Assembly: GCA_001592805.2 (NCBI GenBank)
Contig: CP051142.1
Coordinates: forward strand, 1,426,001-1,490,000
DNA from: Peltaster fructicola
Lineage: Eukaryota > Ascomycota > Dothideomycetes
Reading direction: 5' to 3'
Length of the DNA: 64,000 bases
Under the pieces are notes generated by a model. The model ran no database searches. It saw only the letters and a list, made by a program, of their open reading frames with translations, and had not been told where the DNA came from. The translations under genes were made by a program, and so were the position numbers. Numbering within the stretch: the stretch's first letter is position 1; each line of letters starts with the position of its first letter. Shown here piece after piece: positions 10,555 to 21,592 of this stretch.

Positions 10555-10873
10555 GATACTGCTACTTCGCGCAGGTATCGATTCATGTTCTTGCTCTTAT
10601 CACATCACAGAACCAGTCGGGAGTGCCTCGGAATATGTGTCAGGCTCTCGAGACTCGCAAGCTCAGAGCAGGTTGGAAAGGATCATGATACGGGATCCGG
10701 TTGGCGTCGCGAGGCTCAGCCTTCGCTATGTACCCAGTCAATCGCAATGGCTGAGCTCAACGAGTCGCATCACCAAGAAAAACATAGACTTGCGAAGATG
10801 CGTAGTAGATAGAAAACCGGTGCAGAGCCTCATGATTACCACTCACCGCCTCCCGAACAGGAAAGTGCCCTGA

Positions 10874-13435
10874 ATGATGAGTTATTGCCACTCGTCATCA
10901 CTAATGTTTATACTGCTCTATACTACCACTTTCTGGCCACAGCCTACCATTCTGCATTCGACAATGGGCACCTTAACTGCTGGCCAGCCACGTCTGGCTG
11001 GCTACTGTGCCCACAAACTCCCCACATCATGTCGACTATCCTCGATCCCGGAGTGCTGTGCATGTGCCGATGAGCGAGCACATGCAGCCGCATACAGCAT
11101 ATACATTGATGGCGTAGGCTACGTTTCACGCGGCTCTAGGTGGCAGCGATACTGCTGGTTCTGCAAGGAATTCTGGGAGAACAGGATCCGCGCCAGTGGT
11201 CTTACACCTGCACAGACGAGAATACCCGACAATCCAGATCAAACCGCTTTCCTCGACAGGTGGTACGAATTTCATCAAGGCTACAGGATCGTCACGAAAG
11301 AGGACGGGTCAGAAGAGAGGATCGCCGTGTTGGGTGAAGACTTGAGAGATGTCAGTCCTGGCTGTATGCCTCGGACATTACAAGAGGTGAGAGAAGACAG
11401 GGAGATGAGTGCATTTGATGATCAGGGAGTTTCGGCACGATCGGCGATGGCGGTCACAACTGCCGTTGGTCCATCACTGGACGAAGAGCTGGACCGTATG
11501 TTTGAGGACGCTTCAGCAGAGCAGGCCCCCGAACCACCAACGCAGGACAACGCTCTCAACTCTATGATGGCTGCACGAGGACATCTGATCAGGAACAACG
11601 AATATCAGAATAGGCGCATAGTAGCCCTGCGACGAGAACTACAGCGACTGCGTAACGGCATCGAACGTGTGATCACTGGTCTCAGAGAACTGGGAGAGCC
11701 CGTGCCAGATCATCGCGATGCAACCGGTCGACTAGCAATGTTAAGCCGGACTCTCGACGACATGACTCAACCATCTACGAACACGTCGGATCCAGCTCTC
11801 GGTGCTGGAAGCACTACTGCAAGCATGCAGACTCGAGTCGATCAAGCACGAGAAGTCGCAGACGAAGCCCGTCGTACACGAGACCAGGCTGCTGCTGAGC
11901 TGGAATCTGCAGACCAGGAGATGCGATCGTCTCAAACACGTCTTCAGCAATTACAGCGTGAGCAGCGTACGACTGAGAATTACGTTCGCATATTCGGCAC
12001 ACGAGAGGACATCATCGCACAGGGTGACGCGTACGAGAGCCCGATCGGCGGCATGTTCACTCGAGCCTGGGAACGTTTCCGCGCAGCTGAAGACCTTCGG
12101 CAAGAAGAACGGACACTGAGACAATACCTCGAAGGTGAGCATGCTAGTGGTGGAGAGGAACAAATGCGCAGACTCGTCGAGTTGGAGAATCTCGACCGCG
12201 ATGTCTGGGGAGTTCCTCAATCACAGGCCTCATCCGGGAACGACCCCAGCGTTGGCATCAGACACCAGGGCACAAGCAACACAACACAATTAATGGAGAT
12301 GGCTCGAGATGAAGTCTTCGCTGGCCAGCTCTCTCAAAGTCAGGCTAGCACCGCAGACGAGCGCTCACTAGAGCATCGCCAAGATCGTTCGGATAGCCGC
12401 CCGGATCCGATCTCTCTGGCCGCCAGTTTGACACTGGTAGAGCTCCCATATGAGCTGGACGAAGCCAACTTGCGACGCGACGCTGAGTTCCTCTTGCTGC
12501 GAATAAGCGATGGAGATGTGACCTCACCATTCATCCGCGAGGTCGGACTGAGCACCGATCGTGCCTCAGATCTCCTCACCGACTACCTCGCACCCAATCC
12601 TCGCGAAGCGGCCGTCGACATGGTGGATTCTTTGCTTGCGGATGATGAGACTATCTGGGCAGCCGGACTTCCCTCAGAGTGGTTCCGGAGAGAACGAATA
12701 ACACGTTGTCGACTGCTTTCTATGACAGCTAACCCAACTTCTGACGGCAGAGAGGAACAAAGACAGAACATTGAAGCTATGGCACAGGCATTTATGATGA
12801 GCTCTTCAGTCAGAAGATGCAGCACTCTCGATGAGTCGGAACAATTGCATACTCTTTCCCGAATGCAGCGTGAACTCCGTACTCAGGACGACCGGCGCAT
12901 GCTTTGGATGATGCTGAACATCAACCATGCAGTGGAAACTGCACGACATGTCTTGCGACAACAAGTGGCGTTTCAACCAACTCCAGATATCGCAGATCGC
13001 CTGGCTGCTTTAGCTGCACAAAGACGACGCATGGCCAACAATAACGACGCTAGTCGAGAGGCCCTCAACCGAAGTCGACAAGCAGTAACAGCATTTGTCG
13101 AGACACACGCCCGTGGGGTGAGCGCCGTGCAACACGAGATGTTCGACTCGGACAGCAGTGATGACGAAGACGCTCTTGGCCTTGATGCGATGGACACGGG
13201 TCGTCCTGAGCCGAAGGAAGATGATGAGATGACGATGAAGCTGGAGTGCCGTATCTGCTACTCCCAGGTTGCAGAGGTCGCATGCTTGCCCTGTGGCCAT
13301 CTGGTGATGTGTAGATGGTGCTCTGACCAGCACAGTCCAACTATGAGGCACGATAAGACTCGACCACGACTACCGGCATCGTGTCCTGTCTGCCGCAAGG
13401 GCATCAAGCAGAAGCTTAGAGTGTATAGAGCGTAG
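10874..13435 (+). CDS. Large fungal RING protein with N-terminal WFCKEFWENR motif, putative E3 ubiquitin ligase
   Basis: One open frame of 853 codons. The extreme C-terminus is a C3HC4 RING of the compact IAP/MULAN type: CRIC, then CLPCGHLVMCRWC, then CPVCRKGIKQKLRVYRA ending six residues after the last strand. Near residue 100 the segment RWQRYCWFCKEFWENR, and a FLDRWYEFHQGYR segment after it, form a conserved fungal N-terminal module whose role is not known to me. The middle is coiled coil (Glu/Arg/Gln-rich, about residues 225-420) and disordered. By family logic it transfers ubiquitin, probably as a self-associating ligase; substrate unknown. The first 30 codons are weak, and the ATG at 10964 (MGTLTAGQPR) is an equally good start. 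Confidence 0.7.
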   Translation: MMSYCHSSSLMFILLYTTTFWPQPTILHSTMGTLTAGQPRLAGYCAHKLPTSCRLSSIPECCACADERAHAAAYSIYIDGVGYVSRGSRWQRYCWFCKEFWENRIRASGLTPAQTRIPDNPDQTAFLDRWYEFHQGYRIVTKEDGSEERIAVLGEDLRDVSPGCMPRTLQEVREDREMSAFDDQGVSARSAMAVTTAVGPSLDEELDRMFEDASAEQAPEPPTQDNALNSMMAARGHLIRNNEYQNRRIVALRRELQRLRNGIERVITGLRELGEPVPDHRDATGRLAMLSRTLDDMTQPSTNTSDPALGAGSTTASMQTRVDQAREVADEARRTRDQAAAELESADQEMRSSQTRLQQLQREQRTTENYVRIFGTREDIIAQGDAYESPIGGMFTRAWERFRAAEDLRQEERTLRQYLEGEHASGGEEQMRRLVELENLDRDVWGVPQSQASSGNDPSVGIRHQGTSNTTQLMEMARDEVFAGQLSQSQASTADERSLEHRQDRSDSRPDPISLAASLTLVELPYELDEANLRRDAEFLLLRISDGDVTSPFIREVGLSTDRASDLLTDYLAPNPREAAVDMVDSLLADDETIWAAGLPSEWFRRERITRCRLLSMTANPTSDGREEQRQNIEAMAQAFMMSSSVRRCSTLDESEQLHTLSRMQRELRTQDDRRMLWMMLNINHAVETARHVLRQQVAFQPTPDIADRLAALAAQRRRMANNNDASREALNRSRQAVTAFVETHARGVSAVQHEMFDSDSSDDEDALGLDAMDTGRPEPKEDDEMTMKLECRICYSQVAEVACLPCGHLVMCRWCSDQHSPTMRHDKTRPRLPASCPVCRKGIKQKLRVYRA

Positions 13436-13745
13436 AAATATAGGCTCGCAATTGAGCGAATAGATGCTAGAAACGAGACAATGAATCCAATGGAGAAGCT
13501 CAATCACCCAATCAGTGACGGCATGTGGTGGACATGGTGCAAGCTGCCAGCACTCCGGCGATTATTTCAATACACCTTGCATTTTCGCAGTCCTTGACAA
13601 TTATATGCTCTCTTATGACTGTGACGATTGCTGTGCTGGCTCGAGAGACCTGTACAGCACAGGAGAACAACACACTAATGGCTCACGAACCATGACCTCC
13701 TGCCGTATTACTACCACAGCGAACTAATGATTGATCTGCTATACC
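13436..13745. other. Intergenic, nothing recognised
   Basis: These 310 bp lie between the RING protein stop and the PIK1 start. I see nothing beyond a presumed terminator and promoter. Confidence 0.5.
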
Positions 13746-16677
13746 ATGAGTTGGGACCTTCTCTCGCGCTTCATCGAGTCCGAGCATTTCAGCAAAGATG
13801 CATCCTTCACGGTCGCATATCTGGCGTGAGTCGCCTTCAATATCAAAGGACAATGCACTGACGACACTGCTCACAGTCGGTATGCTGACCACGCTGGCAT
13901 CCATTACGTCCTGTGCGGCAAGCTACGCCAGTTCTCGTACGAGGAGATAGAGTTCTTCCTACCACAGCTATGTCATCTGGCCATATCGCTCGACAACGAT
14001 GCTATGGTCCTTGAGGAGTTCATCCTGGATCTCGCCGAAGAGTCAGTCATCGCTGCACTACGGTCCATGTGGTTGTTTCAGACATACCTCCACGACCTTT
14101 CTGCAACACCTGCCGCCAGCACCTTCCAGAGATGCCGAAGATTGTATAACAGAGTGCAAGGGATAGTCTTCGGAGGCGCAGACCCAAGGCCAAGAGAGAG
14201 AATACATGATAATCCGATGCCAGTCACTGTGCTTGCGAGCTTGGTCTTGGCCAGTGTGGCTACTCCTTCCTACCGGCTCATGCTGGCCCTCTTGCTATAG
14301 CGCAAGCTAGACGACCGCGACCCCGGACGACGATCCTGAAGAAGCCCCACTGACCCGCAGCAATACCGTAGGTTCAGCGCCTGAAAGACGACGGCCGAAG
14401 ACTACGCAGACAGATGTCAAGAGAGGACCACATAAAGCAGACGGTGTTGAAGGCGGCGTGAGCGAAGGCGAACAGCGTCCGTCAAGACGACGAGTCAAGC
14501 CCGGCGCTCACAGGCAACTCCTGGCAGCGACGGACGATGGCTTCAAGAGCACATCTTCATTGCCTGACGGTCCGCGACTGAATGGCTTTGCGTCCCTTGA
14601 GCTTCAGAGGCGACCGGGTGAGCCACCAAGAAGGCATTCTCATGCGCCGAGGACACTGCATCCCTCGATGATGTCGCAAGACCAGAAAGTACGGACATTA
14701 CGACAACACTACTTCCGAAGTGAAATGCAGTTCCTGACTGCGCTGGAGGGCATATCGTCTCGTCTCGTGTCGGTACCTAAGCCAGCAAGACTGAGTGCTT
14801 TGAGAGCCGAGCTTGCTTTAATTGCACAAGACTTACCTGCTGAGGTCGATATTCCGCTAATTTGTCCACCGACCCTCGTCGACGGCATTGCCAGCAAGAG
14901 TAAGCACCATCGTATCGTGAGGTTGAATCCAAACGAAGCGACAAGTCTCAATAGCGCAGAGAAAGTGCCCTACCTAATGATGCTTGAAGTGCTCAAAGAC
15001 GATCTGGACTTCGATCCTGAAAGCGAGCACAACCAGCAATTACTGAACAAGTTGACGTCTGAGACTGGCAAACAGCGAAGACGTCTCTTTGATACCGCAG
15101 ATACTTCACGTGGCACTTCGATTGACACAGATCTCGGGCTCACCGTGCCAGACAGCGTCTTCGAACCTACACAAGGTGATCTGTCCAGTCCTGCACTACT
15201 GATGGACACAGAAGACAACCCATATGAGAGGAGCCCTCGGCCACGCTCTCTCAAGGATCCTCCTCGACTATCGAGTGGTGTCAGCACACTCTCCTCTACA
15301 ATGACCTTGCCAACGATAGGCGATTCTGAGGTAGTTGGACGAACGTCTGACAGTCCTGGACAACGGTACTCGCCCTATCTCAAGGCTCAGAATCCTGATC
15401 AAGCAGAGATCTCAGCATTAGCGGTACACATGCGAACAGCCGCCCAAATGCTTGCGCAGCTCGAGATCAATTCTCAAAAGCGGCCAAGAGTCGAGGTAGC
15501 AGCTATCAAGGCAAAGATAATTGCCAGCATGCAGTCCTTCGAGGAGCAGAGCTTCCTAGCCGACCAAGGACTTTCGGCACCTACCTTCGAATCCATCATG
15601 GCTAAAGCTGGTGCAGTCACTTCCCAGGCCGAGTCGAACGAACTTGACGGTGATGAGCTCAACTCTGAGGATCCCGTTGTGGTCTCTGGTCGTGGTGCCG
15701 CTCGAATGGAGAACGACATGAAGACCGGTGGAGTACTGCGCAGAGGAGATCGTGATGATCCTTCGGCCGCAATGTTTGGCGAAGCTTGGGAACAGAAGAA
15801 AGAACGAATTCGCAAGACCTCGCCATACGGCTGGGCGAGGAATTGGGACTTGATATCCGTCATCTTGAAGACTGGAGATGATCTGCGACAAGAAGCTTTT
15901 GCTTGTCAGCTCATCAACATCTGTAGTAAGATCTGGGCTGAGCACGACGTAGATGTCTGGGTCAAGCAGATGCGAATTCTAGTCACCGGCGAATCGTCAG
16001 GCCTCATAGAGACGATCACCAATGCAGTCTCTCTGCACTCTCTGAAGAGATCACTCACACTGGCCTCTACCGCTACAGGCGATAATCCGAAGAAGCGCTT
16101 TGCGACACTTCAGGATCATTATACAAAGACCTTCGGCGCGATCGATACACCGACATGTGCCAAGGCTATTGACAACTTTACAAAGAGTCTTGCGGCGTAT
16201 AGCATAATCTCCTATATTCTCCAGCTCAAGGATCGCCATAATGGTAATATCTTGATCGACTCAGAGGGCCACGTCGTGCATATCGACTTCGGCTTCATGT
16301 TGTCGAACTCGCCAGGCAACATGGGCTTCGAAGCAGCACCCTTCAAACTTACCATGGAGTATGTCGAACTACTTGGCGGTGTCGAAGGAGCAGCTTTCAT
16401 CAAGTTCAAGGACCTGCTCAAAGACGCCTTCCAAGCTCTTCGAAGAGAAGCTGAACGCATAGTGACGCTGGTCGAGCTGATGGGTAAGGAAAGTAGGATG
16501 CCAGCATACGGTCTTGGCCTGACTAGTGTTGTTGCTGCACTACGAGCACGTTTCGTCCTTGAAAAGAGCAAGGAAGAAGCCAGAGACGTGGTTGATGACC
16601 TTGTGGTCAAAAGTGTGGGCTCTTACTATACACGTCTTTATGATGCATACCAGTATCGCACACAGGGCATATACTGA
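13746..16677 (+). CDS. PIK1: Phosphatidylinositol 4-kinase Pik1, reading frame interrupted twice near 14265 and 14320
   Basis: Exon 1 starts MSWDLLSRFIES, the canonical Pik1 opening. The intron is 13826-13876 (51 nt, GTGAGT...CACAG), and the lipid-kinase-unique N-terminal helices follow (YADHAGIHYVLCGKLRQF, FFLPQLCHL). The C-terminal half carries the kinase: KTGDDLRQE, the catalytic loop DRHNGN and HIDFGF with the metal-binding DFG, ending QYRTQGIY. Pik1 makes PI4P at the Golgi and in the nucleus and is essential in yeast. Between these parts the frame shifts twice, each time by one missing base: near 14262-14272 (so that the conserved AGPLAIAQARRPRP lies in a second frame) and near 14316-14330 in a run of C (before DDDPEEAPLTRSNTV in a third frame). 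Sequencing deletion is more likely than a dead kinase. A gene finder might instead invent an intron at 14256-14310. Confidence 0.88.
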
Positions 16678-17067
16678 TTGGTAGAGAAATACCATGGCTT
16701 GGCTTTATGAGCTGGACGATTTTTCGCAGAGCTTAGCTGATTGAGGCCACGCGCAAGATCTGCAAGCCTCTCAATAGATGTGCAATGAGGTTGAGATTTA
16801 CTTCCCACAACATGTGATGACTGCTGATGTCTCTGTGGACCACTCCATGGTTGACCACTTGGTGTAATTCACTATTCGGATTGTACAGGACTGACTTCGT
16901 CCTCTATTGCGGACGTGTTGCCGTTGGTTGAGAGATCCAAGGATCTGGCGTAGACTGTCCCCAATGATCTCTGACGCGTATTGCCTCCTAAGCTTGAGCT
17001 GTGTACACATTCGTGCCTCTGCTGGCCGAAAAGCAAAGCTTGAAGTTCGAGTACTGTCATCTTGCCT
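16678..17067. terminator. Convergent 3' region between PIK1 and MED11
   Basis: These 390 bp lie between two facing stop codons. No gene is seen, and the 3' UTRs and polyadenylation signals of both genes are expected here. No specific signal was pinned down. Confidence 0.35.
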
Positions 17068-17604
17068 TCAGCTCATATCCTCTTTGTCTTCGGCTTCATT
17101 TCTGAGGGCATCTTGCAACAACTCTTTCGCTTCAATCATAATCTCGTGCTCTTTCTCCGTGGCCACCTTGTTGCCACGACTGTTTAGCCAGCCAATGTCC
17201 AGATTGCCCAAGCCTCCATTCGTGAGTCGCCCCAGCTCAGTACTGACGAGGCCGGGAGTCCCGCCACGCGGTACAGCAGGAGCTGAGCCAGTTGACGCCA
17301 AGGTGGAAGCTTCGGTGGATATGATACCAGCTTCTTCTAGTGCATATGCTTGTCTGCGCAATCGAGCAGTCACTGCTTGCAACTTGGTGTAGTACTCCTT
17401 GACATGTCTCTCAAATGTGTTGCTAGTAGTGTCTGAGTTTGTCTCGGCATTGGTCATTACTGTATCGTCATCGTCGTGCGCAGGCTCATCTCTGCCGGTG
17501 AGTGTATTGATCGCCAGACCGGCAGCTTCCAGCATGGAGGTCACATCCTCGTTGATGCTATTGAGATCGCGTATACGCTCTGCAGGGGTGACAGCCTGCG
17601 ACAT
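17068..17604 (-). CDS. MED11: Mediator complex subunit 11 (Med11)
   Basis: A single exon of 178 residues. The N-terminal core PAERIRDLNSINEDVTSMLE followed by AAGLAINTLTG is the Med11 helical-bundle signature, as is VTARLRRQAYALEEAGII further on. Fungal Med11 often carries a low-complexity C-terminal tail, here Gly/Ser/Thr-rich followed by an acidic end. Med11 pairs with Med22 in the Mediator head and contacts TFIIH and Pol II in the nucleus. I chose the ATG at 17604; the frame is open to 17817, but that extension overlaps the TAF5 start region and is not protein-like. Confidence 0.85.
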   Translation of the reverse strand: MSQAVTPAERIRDLNSINEDVTSMLEAAGLAINTLTGRDEPAHDDDDTVMTNAETNSDTTSNTFERHVKEYYTKLQAVTARLRRQAYALEEAGIISTEASTLASTGSAPAVPRGGTPGLVSTELGRLTNGGLGNLDIGWLNSRGNKVATEKEHEIMIEAKELLQDALRNEAEDKEDMS

Positions 17605-17768
17605 GGCTTCAATGCATGATGCAAGAGCCTGATCCTGAAAGTGGATGTCGCGTAGAGAGGTCAGAGGCTGTCGCCGCGAGCGCGCGCTTGACCTCAGAAC
17701 TTTGAACCTCACCTGTCTCCTGCACCCATCAACTACGACGAGCGCTTTATGAAGTGACAGCCAAGGAG
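17605..17768. promoter_or_regulatory. Divergent promoter, MED11 / TAF5
   Basis: Only 164 bp separate the start codons of two RNA polymerase II machinery genes, so the promoter is almost certainly shared or overlapping. It contains the palindromic GC patch GCCGCGAGCGCGCGCTTG near 17671-17690. No TATA box is seen. Confidence 0.55.
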
Positions 17769-20289
17769 ATGTCGGTCCAACCACCGCCGCCGCCTCGCGC
17801 GGATAGCGTAGGACCAATCGCTGGTGGTATGAATGTGCAGCAGCCTCAGAGGCCGGCAGGAGTCGAAGCAGGTCCGCAAAGCCAACAACAATTGAATGGA
17901 ATCGTAAGTCAATATCACCTCGCAGGTCACATGCGCATCTTCGCTTCTTGTATTCTTCACTCTATCAGTCACTCTGCTGCTTGATTATTCTTGTGCCTCT
18001 GTAGCAAACAAGTGTTCCAGTAACGCACGAACAAGCACGCAGTGGCAGAATGGCGAATACTCCTATCCCTCGAAATGTCCTTGATAAGACAAATAACTTG
18101 GTTCGTAATGGTCAGGCTTCATTGCACATTCATCCTTTAACGGCAAGATATCATCAATGCGCTACGACCGCGATACTACAGCGATATCTCCACCCTCGTC
18201 ACTGTCCGCATATGCTCCTCATGGTTGAACCACAGCTGACATGTGTCTGCAGGTGCTCGAGTATCTCTCCAAGAAGGGGTATAGTCGTACTGAGGCTATG
18301 CTTCGACGGGAGAGTGCCAATGTCGATACCGATGGTCGACCTGCTCCCAATCGCACGGAGGATGCCAGTGCCAGACGGTACTTTCGAGCATACGACCTTA
18401 CCAGCAAATGGATCGACAATGTTCTCGACATCTACAAACCTGAGCTGGCACGTTTACTATGGCCACTCTTCGTCTACTCATACCTGGACCTGGTGGGCGA
18501 CTTCTTTGCCAAAGATGCGCAAGACTTCTTCGCTGCCCATCGAGAACCTTTCGAAGCTGAGCATGAGCACGACATTCGTGCTTTGACAGCAGTCACACTC
18601 CCAGAACACCTGCAGCAGAACGACACTGCTCAACTCTATCGAACGAATAAGTACCGACTTACCCTGAGCCGCATCGCATTCATGACCTTGATTCAGTTCC
18701 TCGAGTCGAAGGAGCAGGAAGGCGGCCTGGTCACTCTTCACATCGTCAATGACTTCCTCGACCTACGCACTATAGATCGTGCAGCTGCTGGCAATGAGCG
18801 AAGCCTGGCCAGAATCCTGGCCAAGACTAACGGCGAAGAGAGCCTGCCTGCAGAGGATGAAGGAATCCCTGGGCATCACCCAGGCTCTGCGAATCTCGAT
18901 CCACAGGCACCAGCCGTCTTGTCTAAACTTTCTCTGGGCTTCCCACCACTGGAGGCTGACCTCATGGAAGATGTGAAAGCTGAGCTACAAGAGCACGACA
19001 CTGCCAACCCGCCTGCGGCAGGACAGAACTCCCTAGTCGACGAGTTCGAGCAGCGTATCAAGCCAGAACCCCTGGACGACCCACCACGAGACACTCTGCC
19101 CTTCCCTCCCTCTACAGCACGAGATGTCATGATGGAGGTGCAGCGCGTTAAAGAGAATCGAGACCGTTTCCCGATACCACGCGCTCGGACAGGTGGCGTT
19201 GGTCCTGGCGTCAGTGTCACCATGTTCACACTTCACAACACCTTTGACACTGTCAATTGTATCGAGTTTTCTGGCGACAATACTCTGATTGCCGCTGGTA
19301 CAGCAGAGAGCTATATCAGACTGTGGTCATTGGACAGCAAACCACTGACATCGCCAGCTGATGCACCAGATCGACAGCCGACGTCTACACGCCGTCTGAT
19401 CGGCCATTCTGGGCCAGTGTACGCGCTGTCCTTCTCGCCATCGATCGCCATTCCTCAAGCACAGACGAATGGCCACACTGACCATTTGAATTCTGAGGAC
19501 TCCCATCCTCGATACCTCCTCTCCTCTTCAGCAGATAAGACCGTACGCCTCTGGTCTCTGGACACATTCACGGCGCTTGTGATCTACAAGTCACACACTG
19601 GTCCTGTGTGGGACGTGCGCTTTTCACCTCAAGGTCATTACTTCTTGACCGCCTCGGCCGACAGAACAGCTAGACTATGGTCCACACCACAGATCGCACC
19701 ACTTCGATTGCTCGTCGGCCACGATTCCGATGTTGATGTGGTTGCTTGGCACCCAAACAATGCATACGCATTCACAGCTTCTGGTGGCCACGACAGGACG
19801 ATTCGAATGTGGGACATTCAGCGCGCCATTGCTGTACGTATGTTCACTGGTCACACCGGTAACATCACAGCTCTATCATGCTCGCCAAGTGGAAAAGTTA
19901 TCGCAAGTGCTGATGATCGTGGTGAAATCATACTCTGGGACATCGCTGCTGGTCGACTGATGAAGCGCATGCGTGGACACTCTCGAGGTGGCATCTGGTC
20001 TCTCGACTGGAGCGTAGAGTCAACTGTACTGGTCTCGGCCGGTGCGGACGGTACTGTGCGAGTCTGGGACGTACAGCCAAAGAGCGAAGCAAATGGCAAA
20101 GTCATCAGCGAAGGCGGTACTGGTCTCAAGATTGACGGTAGTGCTCCATCCTCGAAGGGCAAGGCAAAGAAGGACGTTGTGGTCAGTCCAGATCAGATCA
20201 GCGCATTCCCGACCAAGAAGAGCCCCGTGTACAAGGTACGCTTCACACAGATGAATCTGGTCATTGCAGGCGGAGCATATCTGCCATAA
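17769..20289 (+). CDS. TAF5: TFIID/SAGA subunit Taf5 (LisH + WD40), two exons with a long intron
   Basis: Exon 1 (17769-17903) codes a Pro/Gln-rich start ending LNGI. The intron 17904-18252 is 349 nt (GTAAGT...CTGCAG). Exon 2 resumes with VLEYLSKKGYSRTEAMLRRE, the LisH helix that in fungal Taf5 directly follows, so the join is well supported. The product is 723 residues. After LisH comes the NTD2 dimer domain (FDL-like RYFRAYDLTSKWID, LLWPLFVYSYLDLV), a linker, then six WD40 repeats from about residue 360 (for example SADKTVRLWSLDT, SGGHDRTIRMWD, GADGTVRVWD), ending MNLVIAGGAYLP as in other fungi. Taf5 is a scaffold of both TFIID and SAGA in the nucleus. Confidence 0.92.
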
Positions 20290-20662
20290 GACCATGCATG
20301 CTGTTGGCGTTATGGACTCGGGTCGAAATAATGCTTCAGTCCTGCCCAAAAGTCTGCTAGGTACTGAGCTATGTATGATGAGCACTGTTTGAATAACTGT
20401 GTTGTGTATTTTTACATGTTATACAAGCGAGTCGAGTCGTCCTCGTGCATAGACCAGGCGATCATGCAAGGACTGCGTCTGTCACTGTAGCCGTGCAGGT
20501 TGAAGTCGGTCTCGACGTGCTGTTGCCGTACATGACGAATGGCGTCCACGATCCGAGCCTGCAGCATGATCCAGAGCACCTATAGTTGTGTGCTGCAGAG
20601 AGCGTGCCGACAATCCTGATGCATCTCTTGATTGATTGAGGTGGCATTGTCACTTGGATTCT
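20290..20662. terminator. Convergent 3' region between TAF5 and bL31m gene
   Basis: These 373 bp lie between facing stops. An AT-rich stretch with TGTGTATTTTTACATGTTATA near 20402-20422 is a plausible 3' processing region for TAF5. No gene is seen. Confidence 0.35.
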
Positions 20663-21177
20663 TCATTTCGCCTTGTCCTTGCTTTTGTCCGCCGCAGAGT
20701 TCTTTGCCTTGTCTTTCGTCGAACCCTCTGCTGCTGAGGCTGCCATCAGGTCTGTGAGACTATCCGAATTCTCTGAGACTGCAGCATTATCAGAGCCATC
20801 CTGCCATATGTCAGTCGTGCATCAATGTACTGTCGACGTATACACACCTCGGAGACTGCCTCTACATCCCAACCTCGACCAAATCTTGCTCTGAAGCGTG
20901 CCAGTCGTCCGGCTTCGTCCTCCTCGACGTTCAACAATTTCTCACTCGATGGGTTCCAGAGCGCGTTGTTCTTGGTGTCTTTCGTCGTTCTGTAGACTGG
21001 CTCTGGCGATGTCGTCCTATGGAGGAACGTGCTGCCGTCTGAGAGTGTGATAAGTTGTGTGAATGTGTAAGGACGTTTCGGCCGTCTGATCAGTGTCGCA
21101 TTCCTCGTCTGTTGCGTCTGTGTAATCCTTGAGACCTGTGTCCGGAGGCGCACTGGCCTGCTGGATGATGCGAACAT
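20663..21177 (-). CDS. MRPL36: Mitochondrial large ribosomal subunit protein bL31m (Mrpl36), two exons
   Basis: Exon 1 is 20848-21177, the intron 20801-20847 (47 nt, GTGTGT...GGCAG), and exon 2 is 20663-20800, giving 155 residues. The N-terminus is basic and Ser/Thr/Gln-rich like a mitochondrial presequence. The core PKRPYTFTQLITLSDGSTF, then TTSPEPVYRTTKDTKN and LWNPS, is the fungal bL31m signature. EEDEAGRLARFRARFGRGWD is the conserved end, followed by an acidic and lysine-rich tail. The protein belongs to the mitoribosome 54S subunit. Start at 21177 (MFASSSRPVRLR); the open frame to 21300 is probably leader. Divergent from the flavin-reductase-like gene. Confidence 0.85.
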
Positions 21178-21592
21178 GTTGTGCTGTGTTGTGAATCGGC
21201 AGCGATGGCTGGAAAATGTCCGACCGGGATGGTGAAGTCGTGCGGAGGTGCTTCGACTCCATCTCCCACCTACGCCTGCAACCTTGTGACACTTGAGCAA
21301 ACTACAACCCTTTGCAATGTTTTCGAGTCGTCGCGCTGGTACGGCGACAGAAGCCTTCTATCTAGCCTTTCGACGATGGTGTCTGCTGAACGAAGCTGAG
21401 GCATCAGTCCGACATAGTACCTCACCATATCATACCACAGCGTACGGCTGCGTGCCAGAACCTGCCGACACACTGACCAGCCTTCACGTACTCAAGGAGC
21501 CAGATCAAGGACAGATAAGAGATGGGCAAGATCGACAGGATAGCAGAACGCGGACACTACAAGTTGGCAGTACTTACCTACAGCCCGACGTC
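21178..21592. promoter_or_regulatory. Divergent promoter region, bL31m / flavin-reductase-like gene
   Basis: About 415 bp separate the two chosen starts. The right gene's frame stays open upstream to an ATG at 21317, so part of this may be coding. That extension has poor protein character. Confidence 0.4.

Noticed and set aside
14256-14310. A 55-nt GT-AG stretch in PIK1 that would restore the frame as an intron
   Set aside because: It would remove AGPLAIAQARRPRP, which looks like conserved Pik1 sequence, and its donor GTGGCT is poor. Two missing bases explain the frames better.
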